From Congeria kusceri (lineage: Eukaryota; Mollusca; Bivalvia; Myida; Dreissenidae), in NCBI GenBank assembly GCA_027627225.1, contig CM051030.1, positions 27,521,927 to 27,585,926 on the forward strand: DNA of 64,000 bases. The letters run 5' to 3'. Below the pieces are notes generated by a model that was not told the origin of the DNA, made no database searches, and saw only the letters and a program-made list of their open reading frames with translations. This document shows, one piece after another, positions 54,487 to 64,000 of this stretch. A program made the translations under genes and the position numbers. Position 1 is the first letter of the stretch, and each line of letters opens with the position of its first letter.

Positions 54487-57050
54487 AGCTCACCTGAGCA
54501 CAATGTGCTCAGTGAGCTATTGGTATAGGGGACTTTCCAGCATCGTCCATTGTCCGTCGTCCGTATGCCGTCAACAATTTGGACCGTTATCGCGAGTATG
54601 ACTACATTTTTAGCTGACCTGAGCACAATGTGCTCATGGTGAGCTTTTATGATCGCCTTTTGTCCGTCGTGCGTCGTGTGTCAACATTTTCATTCAAAGA
54701 ACATCTCCTCCTAAACCGCTGGGTAGATTTTCACCAAACTTCACAGAAATGATCCTTGGGTGATATTCTTTCAAAATTGTTCAAATCGTTCCGGTCCGAT
54801 GCATATGTAGGTCTCCAGAGATAAAAATAGATTTAAAAACTGAAAGCTTTAAAAATCTTCTCTGAAACCGCAAGGCTTTGAGCTTTCATATTTGATATGT
54901 GACATCTTCTAGTGGTCCTCTACAAAGATTGTTCAAATGATGTCCCTGGGGTCAAAACTGGCCACGCCCCGGGGGTCACATGGTTTATATAGACTTTTAT
55001 AGCAAAATGACTTTAAAAATCTTCTTCTCTGAAACTGCAAGGCCTAGAGATTTCATATTTGGTATGTAACATTGTATAGTGGTCCTCTACAGATATTGTT
55101 CAAATGATGCCCCTGGGGTCACAACTGGCCACACCCCGGGGGCCACATGGTTTATATAGACTTGAATAGCAAAATAACTTTAAAAATCTTCTCCTCTGAA
55201 ACCGCAAGGCCCAGAGGTTTCATATTTGGTATGTAACATCGTTTAGTGGTCCTCTACAAAGATTGTTCAAGTGATGCCCCTGGGGTTAAAACTGGCCACA
55301 CCGTGGGGCTCACATGGTTTATATAGACTTAAATAGCGCAATGACTTTAAAAATCTTATTCTCTGAAACCGCAAGGCCTAGAGGTTTCATATTTGGTATG
55401 TAACATTGTATAGTGGTCCTCTACAAAGATTGTTCAAATGATTCCCCTGGGGTCAAAACTGGCCACACCCCGGGGGTCACATGGTTTATATAGTCTTGAA
55501 TAGCAAAATGTATTTTACAAACTTTTCCTCTGAAACCGAAAGGCCCAGAGGTTTCATATTTGGTATGTAACATTGTATAGTAGTCCCCTACACAGATTGT
55601 TCAAGTGATGCTCCAGGCGTCAAAAGTGGCCACACCCCAGGGGTCACATGGATTATATAGACTTGAATAGCAAAATGACTGTAAAAATCTTCTCCTCTGA
55701 AACCGCAAGGCCCAGATGTTTAATATTTGGTATGTAACATTGTTTAGTGGTCCACTACAAAGATTGTTCAAATGATGCCCCTGGGGTCAAAACTTGCCAC
55801 GACCCAGGGCTCACATGGTTTATATAGACTTGAATAGCAAAATGACTTTAAAAATCTTCTCCTCTGAAAACCGCAAGGCCCAGAGGTTTCATATTTGATA
55901 TGTAACATTTTTTAGTTGTCTTCTACAAAGATTGTTCAAATGATGCCCCTGGTGTCAAAACTGGCCACACCCCGGGGGACACATGGTTTATATAGACTTG
56001 AATAGCAAAATGACTTTAAAAAGCTTCTCCTCTGAAACCGCAAGGCCTAGAGGTTTCATTTTTTGGTATGTAATATTGTATAGTGCCCATGGGGTCAAAA
56101 CTGGCCACACTCTGGGGCTCACATGGTTTATATAAACGTAAATGGCAAAATGATATAAAAATTAGTCTCTGTTACCACAAGGCCCAGAGGTTTCATATTT
56201 GATTAAAGCATTATATCGAGACCTCAATTGGGATTACATATGGGATGGGTGGGGTCAAGGTCACTGTTACTAAAAATAGAAAAAAGGTTTCCGCTCAATA
56301 ACTTTAGAACGCATTGAGATATTTTAATGAAACTTAATACATAGATACCTTATATCGACACCTCGCATGGGATTGCATATGTGATGGGAGGGGTCAAGGT
56401 CACTGTTACTTAAAATAGAAAACGGTTTCCGCACAATATCTTGAGAACGCATTTAGATATTTTAATGAAACTTAATAGATGAATACATTATATTGAGACC
56501 TTGATTAGGATTGCATATGGGATGGGTGGGGTCAAGGTCACCGTTATTAAAAATGAGAAAAATGATTTATTTTAAATATCTTGAGAACCCATTGAGCTAT
56601 TTTAATGAAACTTAATACATAAGTACCTTATATCATTGCATTGGGATGGCATATGGGGTGGATGGGGTCAAGGTCACCATTACTGAAAATTGAAAAACGG
56701 TTTCCGCTCAATAACTTTAGATCGCATTGCGATATCTTAATGAAACTTCATACGTAGATACCTTATATCAAGACCTTGCTTTACGTATGTGGTTGGTGCG
56801 GTCAAGTTAAAGGTCACTGTTACTAAAAATAGAAAAACAGTTTTTGCTCAATAACTTGAGAATGTATTGAGATATTTTAATGAAACTTCATACATAGATA
56901 TCATATGAGCGACCTAGGGCCATCGTGGCCCTCTTGTTTATTGAATCTTGACCAAACTTGCACAGTTTGTGTATGACCATAAAATCTTGGACGGGTTCCA
57001 TAATCGGACCAAGAACACCAGATTTATTGTCCCTTTTTTTGCCCCAAATA
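54487..57050 (+). mobile_element. Host element split by a nested HINE (visible at 54487-54611 and 56938-57050)
   Basis: AGCTCACCTGAGCACAATGT opens a different leader (TGGTATAGGGGACTTTCCAG, CAATTTGGACCGTTATCGCG, GACTACATTTT). This stops at the next element's start and plausibly continues after it as TTATTGAATCTTGACCAAAC, CTTGCACAGTTTG. The right boundary is not visible. Confidence 0.55.
54612..56937 (+). mobile_element. Complete HINE/pearl-like element
   Basis: Starts AGCTGACCTGAGCACAATGT (one change from consensus) after a T run and ends with an AGGGCCATCGTGGCCCT palindrome (56916-56932) and CTTGT, again followed by T. About nine 165-bp units precede five ~140-bp units (56190-56900). No open reading frame of interest: non-autonomous. 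Confidence 0.85.
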
Positions 57051-58149
57051 CATCTATTCCTGAATAACTCACCTGGTAAAGGGCGGTAAATGCAGTTTCA
57101 GGAAGATAAGTGCCATAAATGTGTTATTTCCCTTTAGTCACAGATATAACCCAGATAGTGGAGTCTGCTTACCAGTAAAATCAATACATCACCCTGAGTC
57201 AATATGATACTTCTATTTCAGATCAGCATCATTACACATAGTAATCCATGTCTAGCCTGGTTCTGACCTATATTTTGGCTATGTGTGCAGCAGTAAATTT
57301 TTCCACTGTCTGTCTTGGCATCCAGTCAGGAAAAAAATGTTAACAATAATAAATAACTAAAATTCATGTTGTAAACAAGCAATCATAATATAGGATTTGT
57401 ATCATGTGATCTAGTGCCTGAAAGGGTTAATTATTTTCTGTAGTTTTTGGACTGTTTAGCAAGTAACTTATTCAGTATCATTTAATCATGTAACTTTTGG
57501 ACTGACATACGTTTGAATTGGGATTTTGGAAACTGAAGTAATTATCTTACATGATTTTTGAAGCTGATTTATTATTTCTTCATAATTGAAAAATACTTCT
57601 ACACTGTTTTGACTCAAAATTGGTGTGATTATTAGTAAGTTTTTACACAAATCAACTAAAATGTTGTACTGTTATTTATAATTTAATCTGACAATGTTGA
57701 TAGGTGTATGGTTCTTAATGTTAACAACGAGTATTCCTATATAACATAGAAATTTCCCTTTTGCTAAGAGTACATTTGGAAAGTTTGTCTCTGTGGGTGT
57801 CATTGACTCAAAATAATTAGTAAGTTTTTACGCAAAACAACTAAAAGGTTTTATAGTTATTTATAATTTAAAGACTTTCGCAACAAAAAGAAAATAATTG
57901 GGTTAATTTCTCCTTTTGCTTGTTACTTTATTGTATATAGGTTACAATATACTAATTTCAATCAATAAATTTGAATCTTTGTAAGTCATTAGTTCCAGTT
58001 AATTGTTAAATGTTCATAAAGCATTATAATAATCACAAACACACGTACACAATGGATGGCCATATAAATTAGTGAAAGAAAGATCCATTAAATATCTCCA
58101 TTCTATTTTGGCAATTGATACGTTGTTTACGTAAACACGAAAGATGAAA
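57051..58149. other. AT-rich sequence with short duplications
   Basis: 57640-57690 and 57818-57870 repeat AGTAAGTTTTTACNCAAA and TATTTATAATTTAA. 57690-57790 (AATCTGACAATGTTGATAG, CTAAGAGTACATTTGGAAAG) recurs at 61110-61218. No gene recognised. Confidence 0.55.
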
Positions 58150-58290
58150 AAGGTTAAACAGGTACCCTATTTAAAAAAGTCCAATATTTCCAAAACAAGT
58201 TCGGTGACCCATTCTTTTTATTAATATTCTGGTTAAGTATACATTGGTGCATGTATGTGCGAAAATTTAAGAAAACCTGTCGTTTGGAAC
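58150..58290 (+). repeat. Dispersed repeat, second HINE-free copy
   Basis: AAACAGGTACC, CCAATATTTCC, TTCGGTGACCCATTC and GTGCGAAAATTTAAGAAAAC align with 60003-60066 joined to 61010-61100, without the inserted element. Weaker similarity than the copy at 50813-50990. Confidence 0.6.
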
Positions 58291-58478
58291 ACAATATATT
58301 GATGCATAATAAATGACGTTTCAGAAGGTATATTTAGTACCCATTTGACCTACTTTAATGTCCAGTAAAATTCATTATTTTATCAGTAATTAACGGTAAA
58401 GCGTTTTTGATTACCAAGATACACTTGTATATTGCCAAACAAGACATGTGAAAAAATGTCAGTTGAAAGAACCATAAC

Positions 58479-59930
58479 CAGCGTTTTTCCTCTATATAAA
58501 GTTGGTATCGGAAAACGGTACCATTCCCAATTGGGTTTTCTGACTATTTTTCCCAATCTGAAGTTAAAAAATTCCCAAATGTAAGAAAAAAATCCAAAAA
58601 AGCCCTGAAAAGATCGACAATGTTCCTGTTTTTTACTTTTGTTTTTCCCAAGCATAAACCTCCACGCACAGCTGCAGTGCCTTCCCCAGCCCGTTTTAGC
58701 GCCCCGGTGCCTGGGCGCTTAAATTTTAACTTGAACATATCCGGGGCGCCTAAAATTAGTGTTGCGCTTATAAACATCGCCCGCGGTACGTGTATTTTAT
58801 CAATTAATTAGCTGTTTTGACGGCAGCAGACCGACAATTCCTGCTGTGAAAGCTAATCTATTACGTCTCAATGGCCGTTTTTCACTAGAGAAACATGTAC
58901 ACCCATTCTATAAAGTCAGTAAATGATCAAAGCGAGTGTCACTTCGTAGAAAATTTTAACTATTAATAGTTATTCCTAAGCTGCAATCAATCACCGTGAA
59001 GAACTGTCCTGTAGGCGGAGTTTATAACATGCAGTAAAATCGATATGAGCCAATAGAAATGCTCAGTTTATCTTCGCTTTGGAATGACGTTATGACTGAC
59101 CAATCAGCGCAGTTGGCATGTATCCACACACAAGTAACCTTATACGCGCATCAAATGTATTATCGACCTAAAAAGTAAATGAGCTTTCGTATTTTATAAT
59201 ATGCATACTTATTTATTGAATAAATTTCATAACTTTAACAAATAAGCTGCGAAAAATCTATCTAAAATATGCTAATATGAAATCGTAATCGGATAGCCTA
59301 TCCAGTGTTACTGTTCAGTGTTGTTGTTTCGTAAACACAAGCGGTCTTGTTTATGTACATGTATGCCATGAAAAACCCGTGTTTTATGTAAAAGGGCGAG
59401 AAATGTCTGCTGACAACCACGACGTCACGTTCCACGCATGGAAAGCTTGCGTGTACCGACCACGTGCTTTCTAAATACAGGTCTTAACATTTGACGTGCG
59501 TAGGCACAACGTGCACGGGGAAATTCTCCCTCCGTTTATGCAAGAATAAAGCATGTATATTATACATTTATTTTAATCATCATTCTTACAATGACGCTTT
59601 GCTTTTAAAAGGCTAGGGGTATACCGTTTAAACGGTGATGTTTGGTTTATTTCATTTTGTTTAAATATTACGAAAAATTGAAAACGTGTTAGCCTTTATT
59701 TTAAGAGCTAAAACGCACTAGGTAACGTCATATGATACGTCGCAAAAACAATTTCGACGTCGGGACTGGGGCGCCTGAGAAAAATCCTGGGCTACTGTTA
59801 AAAGCTAGGGGAAGTAACTTACTGTTTTTTTATGAAAGTGATAAAATTCCCAATTTGGCTGAAAACGACACTATTTTTCCCAATTTGATCGGTACCGGTA
59901 CCATTCCCAAAGATGTGAGGAAAAACGCTG
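58479..59930. mobile_element. 1,452-bp hAT-like element with 6-bp target duplication
   Basis: CAGCGTTTTTCCTC opens at 58479 and its complement GAGGAAAAACGCTG closes at 59930. CATAAC flanks both sides (58473-58478 and 59931-59936). TTCCCAAT-type words recur near both ends, and GGTACC palindromes occur in both sub-terminal regions. No transposase survives. CAG/CTG ends and the shared 6-bp duplication link it to 15120-15976. Confidence 0.8.
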
Positions 59931-60066
59931 CATAACCTTGTTTGAGAAAAGCTCTCGTATATACTTAAAATATTGATAAAAAAATCCAAACTGAAAAAAT
60001 GGGATTTTGACAGGTACTGTATTCAAAACCCAATATTTTTGGAAAAAGGCCGGTGACCCCTATTTT

Positions 60067-61009
60067 AGCTCACCTGAGCACAAAGTGCTCATGGTGAGTT
60101 TTTGTGATCGCCCGTTGTCCGTCGTGCGTGCGTGTGTGTGTGCGTGCGTGTGTGCGTGCGTCGTCAACTTTTCATTCAAACAACATCTCCTACATCTCCT
60201 CCTAAACGGCTTGGCAGATTTTCACCAAACTTCACAGGAATGATCCTTGGGTGGACCTCTTTCAAAGTCGGCACTTGTGACCTAAAGCTATGATCCGAAT
60301 TTTCGGCACAATTTAAAGATCAAATGGTAAAAGGTGTATATCTGCTACTGAAAGGGTCACTTAGGATGTTACCCAAGTGTACATTTGTTTTGGTATGTAA
60401 CATTGTATAGTGGTCCTCTACAAAGAGTGTTCAAATTATGCCCTTGGGGTCAAAACTGGTCACGCTGGGGGGGGGGGGGGGGGGGGGGCAAATGGTTTAT
60501 ATAGACTTAAATAGCAAAATGACTTTAAAAATCTCCTCCTCTGAAACGGCAAGGCCCACAGCTTTCCTATATTTGTAATGTAACATTGCATAGTGGTCCT
60601 CTCCAAAGATTGTTCAAATTATGCCCCTGGGGTCAAGTCTGGCCACCCCCAGAGGGGTCACATGGTTTATATAGACATAAATAGCAAAATGACTTTAAAA
60701 ATCTTTACCTGAAACCGCTAGGCCCACAGCTTTCCTATATTTAGTATGTAACATTGCATAGTGGTCCTCTCCAAAGATTGTTCAAATTATGCCCCTGGGG
60801 TCAAATCTGGCCACCCCCCGAGGGGTCAGATGGTTTATATAGACTTACATAGCAAAAATCGTTACCTGAAACCGCAAGGCCCAGAGGTTTGTTCAACGTT
60901 GTTCAACTTATGCCCCTGGGATAAAAATAAGCCACGCCTCGGGGATGCAAATTCCAATTGGGTTACAAGGTCTCAGGTGAGCGTCCTAGGGCCCTGAGGG
61001 CTCTCTTGT
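60067..61009 (+). mobile_element. Complete HINE/pearl-like element with verified TT insertion
   Basis: Starts AGCTCACCTGAGCACAAAGT, then a CGTGCGTGTG-rich leader, about four 165-bp units, CTCAGGTGAGCGTCC, a near-palindrome AGGGCCCTGAGGGCTCT and CTTGT. It is flanked by TTTT on the left and TT on the right. The unoccupied paralogue (50917-50922) has six T in that place, so no bases were duplicated or lost. Confidence 0.88.
60467..60488 (+). repeat. Poly(G) tract of 22
   Basis: An uninterrupted run of 22 G replaces the usual CCCCGGGGGT of the satellite unit. A shorter run of about ten G occupies the same unit position at about 63352-63361. Length may be unreliable in assembly. Confidence 0.85.
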
Positions 61010-61218
61010 TTAAGACTGTTTCAGTTTTAGGATACATTGACAGATGTTTTGTGCAAATTTTTAAGAAAAACTGTCGTTAGAAAAACAAGGAAAAAATCGT
61101 TGCGAACGTCCTTAATCTGACAATGTTGATAGTTGTATGGTTGTTAATGTTAACAATAAGTAGTCCTATGTAACCTAGAACTTTCCTTCTCCTAAGAGTA
61201 CATTTGGAAAGTTTGTTT

Positions 61219-62625
61219 TGTTTGGATTTTTCACCTTATTTACCAGTAATTCAGTGATATAATGGCGGTCAGTTAACCAACTCGTACTTTTTCTGGGCAA
61301 ACTAAATCGATGTAAGTGGTTTACCAGTACCAAGTGCACATACTTATGCAGTAAATGACAACTGCCCTACTTGAATCAGAGGTATGGGGAGAATGGCCGT
61401 AGAAATTATTTCACGACCAATCCCCACACAAGTTACACTACGTCTAGCGTGATTTCTGCCTTCTGCGACGCACCACCATGATTCAGCCCAGCGTGACACA
61501 CTACTATAGTCACCGCGATACACCGTGGAACACTGTGGAACGCGGTGATGTCGCCGTGGCGAATCGCGGTGACCGCGGTGACAGTCTCAATAAAAAATGT
61601 TGATAAGAAATCGCCGTGGATCGCGGTGATTTTAGCGAGTCATAATTTCACATTGAGCTTTTTAAAAAATATTTTACATTTTATTTCAGGTACGACCAAG
61701 AACATGGTTTTCGGAAAATACGGAACATTATGACAAAACGGGAAAATGAAAATATGCGTCAGTCAAATCACAAAGACCTCATCAAATTCGTTGTCCGATT
61801 CTATGACAAATCTTTGCATTTTTAATATGACTATCAAAACAATTGATTAACATGTCGGTAAAAAACGTGATTTTATAACAATGATTGACATAACCAACAC
61901 CTTTGTTCTCTGTAAAAGTTCGAAAGGCGCAGCTATGCACGTGCTCTTTCATAATAGGACGATTGCCACTGAGTAACAAACACGCGATTGGTTAAGCATG
62001 TCGCTTCTCTAAACAAAAGAAGCCAATTTTATCGCCGAGAAAGGTGTTATTTTATGGTTTCTTGTCGGCTTTACTTTGAAGACGTCAAACTGTCAATTCA
62101 CGCAGATTGCGAATTTTCGCGAGACTTGTATTAATGCCCTTGACTCTTTGTTTACGATTTCACAACACAACTGCGAACATGGAACTTCGGAATAAATTAT
62201 CAAAATAAAAAAGAGATCAAAATAAAAAAGATTAAAGTTGCAAACTGTGATTATATTAATTGGTAAGTATCGGTTAATAGAAGAGGATTTGTACTTTGCG
62301 AATAGTATACGGTCTGAAATATCGAACTGTACTTGTTCATTCACATGTACCTGTATTTCACCGCGACCCACCGCGACCGCAGTGGTCCACCGTGAGATTG
62401 ATTTCGCGATAACGCCCGCGGTGCTCACCCACTATCACCGCGATTCTATCACGATGGAACCACCTTTTAATCGCGGTGATTTTCCACGCTGACGAAAAAT
62501 TGTCCACGGTGGGTCTGTGTTTTAGGCAGAAATCACGCTAGACGTAGTGTATGTGGCCGGGCTGGGGCTCAAGAACCCTTGATTGAGAGTATAGCGCTCT
62601 ACCAACTGAGCTAGACGGGCCCTCA
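61219..62625 (-). mobile_element. tRNA-derived SINE split by a TIR transposon (61219-61435 and 62550-62625)
   Basis: The tail and body (TTTGTTTTGGATTTTTC-like start, ACTTGAATCAGAGGTATGGG, GACCAATCCCCACACAAGTT) lie on the left. The tRNA-like head (GTGGCCGGGCTGGGGCTCAA, GCGCTCTACCAACTGAGCTA) lies on the right of the insertion. It is the same family as 7117-7411, whose uninterrupted AAGTTATGTGGCC shows the original junction. Confidence 0.88.
61436..62549. mobile_element. 1,114-bp TA-flanked TIR transposon inserted in the SINE
   Basis: A 26-bp perfect TIR beginning CACTACGTCTAGCGTGATTT bounds it, and TA is duplicated (61434-61435, 62550-62551). Just inside both ends are GC-rich reiterations of ACCGCG/CGCGGTGA (61510-61630 and 62355-62490), like the design of the 4995-6731 element. 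The interior is AT-rich without a transposase. Non-autonomous; superfamily inferred from TA choice. Confidence 0.9.
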
Positions 62626-62991
62626 AAGCCAGAATAATCTACTTGGTTTGATACATTTATATGGTGCCAATATGATGATATTTAGGAAGTTTTCGTAGAG
62701 TGTAGTAACTATAGAGTGTCACTGTATGTACCAGTTTCGAACCCGTAAGGGTTTATCATTGCTTATGGACTTTGTTGCAAAAACATTTAGAACATTTTTG
62801 AAACGGCAACACAGAACAATATGTAAATCACTGATAACGCAAAGTTGAACTGACATCAAATCGGTCTGTGAACTGGTGTTAATAAATAATTTATTATTTT
62901 AATTGAAACATATACCATTATGTGAAAAAAAGATGGTAGTATCCAATCATGAGCTCTTTATGTATTTTTATAGAATTATTTCCATGTTTTT
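62626..62991. other. Unassigned spacer
   Basis: No supported feature. Confidence 0.4.
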
Positions 62992-64000
62992 AGCTCACCT
63001 GAGCACAAAGTGCTTAAGGTGAGCTTTTGTGATTGCCCTTTGTCCGTCGTGCGTGCGTCCGTCGTCAACTTTTCCTTCAAAAAACATCTCCTGCTAAACC
63101 ACTTGGCAGATTGTCACCAAACTTCACAGGAATGATCATACGGTGACTCTCTTTCAAAGTTGTTCAAATCGTTACGGTCCGCTGCATATGTAGGTCACCA
63201 GAGCTAAAAAAAAAGACATAAAAAGTGTAAACTTAAAAAAATCTCTAAAACCGCAGGGCCCAGAGGTTTCATATTTGGTATGTAACATCCTATGGTGGTC
63301 CTCTACAAAGATTGTTCAAATTATGCCACTGGGGTCGAAACGGGCCAGGCCCGGGGGGGGGGTCTCATAGTTTATATAGAATATATAGCAGAATGACTTT
63401 AAAAATCTCCTCTGAAAGGTCCAGAGGTTTCACATCTGGTATGTAACATCCTTTTTGTTGTGGTATGTAACATCCTTTAGTGGTCCTTTACAAATTTTGT
63501 GCTAATTATTTCCCTGGGGTAAAAAAGGGCTATGCCCCAGGGGTCACATGGTTTATATAGAATATATAGCAAAATGACTTTGAAAATCTTCACCTCTGAA
63601 ACTACAAGGCCCAGAGGTTTCATATTTGGTATGTAACATCCTGTAGTGGTCCTCTACAAAGACTGTTCAAATTATGCCCTGGGGGTTACATGGTTTATAT
63701 TAACTTAAATTGCAAAATGTCTTTACAAATCGTCTTCTCTGAAACCTCAAGGTCCAGAGGTTTCATATTTGGTATGTAACATCCTATAGTGGTCCTCTAC
63801 AAATAGTGATCAAATGATGCCCCTGTGGTCAAAACTGGCCACGCCCCAAGGGTCACATGATTTATATACACTTTCATAGCAAAATGACTTTAAAAATCCT
63901 CTCCTTAGAAACCGCAAGGCGCAGAGGTTTCTTATTTGGTATGTAACATCATATAGTAGTCCTCTACAAAGATTGGTCATTTTATGCCCTTGGGGTCAAA
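62992..64000 (+). mobile_element. HINE/pearl-like element, 5' part (continues past window)
   Basis: Starts AGCTCACCTGAGCACAAAGT after a T run, followed by the leader (CCGTCGTGCGTGCGTCCGTC, AAACCACTTGGCAGATTGTC) and about five 165-bp units up to the window edge. A small local duplication of TGGTATGTAACATCCTTT occurs at 63439-63478. Confidence 0.82.

Larger units (their letters stand above)
60003..61110 (+). repeat. Dispersed repeat occupied by a HINE (60003-60066 and 61010-61110)
   Basis: Left piece: GACAGGTACTGTATTCAAAA to GGTGACCCCTATTTT. Right piece: TTAAGACTGTTTCAGTTTTA to GTTGCGAACGTCC. Together they equal the reverse complement of 50813-50990. Confidence 0.8.

Noticed and set aside
58544..58811. 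Overlapping frames on both strands in a GC-richer patch
   Set aside because: Interior of the hAT-like element; composition-driven and without recognisable domain.
62093..62492. Frames of 111 and 84 codons
   Set aside because: Located in the interior and GC-rich sub-terminal array of the TIR transposon; no transposase motifs.

Overview
The window looks like accessory, repeat-dominated nuclear DNA of a metazoan, most likely a bivalve mollusc. The reasons are AT-rich DNA, introns, tRNA-derived SINEs, a decayed LINE, MITEs, pogo-like and hAT-like DNA transposons, and many copies of a tandem-repeat element opening with AGCTCACCTGAGCAC, which I associate with bivalve genomes (recall, not a search). 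No host gene can be assigned with confidence. Nearly every recognisable coding stretch belongs to a mobile element, and all of those are broken.

Layout. 1-2975: two head-to-tail minus-strand elements made of ~165-bp satellite units. 3.6-4.0 kb: a dispersed repeat that recurs at 40.3-40.7 kb. 4.8-8.2 kb: a decayed LINE whose reverse transcriptase (RT) is interrupted by a 1,737-bp terminal-inverted-repeat (TIR) transposon, carries an internal inversion and holds a SINE. 8.3-9.45 kb: a small hAT-like MITE and a Gypsy-type integrase remnant. 11.3-13.3 kb: two inverted-repeat elements. 14.8-20.8 kb: a large minisatellite of 53- and 57-bp units on one strand facing a shorter array of the same motif on the other strand. 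It is interrupted by a hAT derivative with a 6-bp target duplication and by a palindrome/promoter segment. 21.0-21.7 kb: a TIR element whose TIR contains the minisatellite motif. 22.1-25.2 kb: a ~1-kb sequence duplicated in direct orientation. 25.2-31 kb: mostly featureless, with two weak exon candidates. 32.4-36.4 kb: a TA-flanked pogo-type MITE, a tandem duplication and a second MITE. 36.6-39.2 kb: SINEs and short tandem repeats, including four near-identical 57-bp units.

41.7-44.25 kb holds the best coding region: a pogo/Tigger/Jerky-type transposase with one recognisable intron, a DDE domain and a C-terminal PHD-like finger, broken by frameshifts. 45.3-64 kb is a nest of elements with tandem satellite cores. 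Their shared anatomy (5' hairpin or sub-terminal inverted repeat, satellite core, 3' hairpin followed by CTCTTGT, insertion between T and T without target duplication) fits Helentron-associated elements (HINE; 'pearl'-like in bivalves). Two such insertions can be checked against copies of the unoccupied target present in this same window.

The elements do not form a pathway. They form a stratigraphy: satellite-bearing elements nested in one another, TA-targeting transposons inside a LINE and a SINE, and hAT-like elements inside a minisatellite and a dispersed repeat. The most unusual parts are the 14.8-21.7-kb foldback-like minisatellite with its apparent TIR relative, the GC-rich sub-terminal repeats shared in design by two TA-flanked transposons, and the PHD-tailed pogo transposase with doubled terminal motifs.
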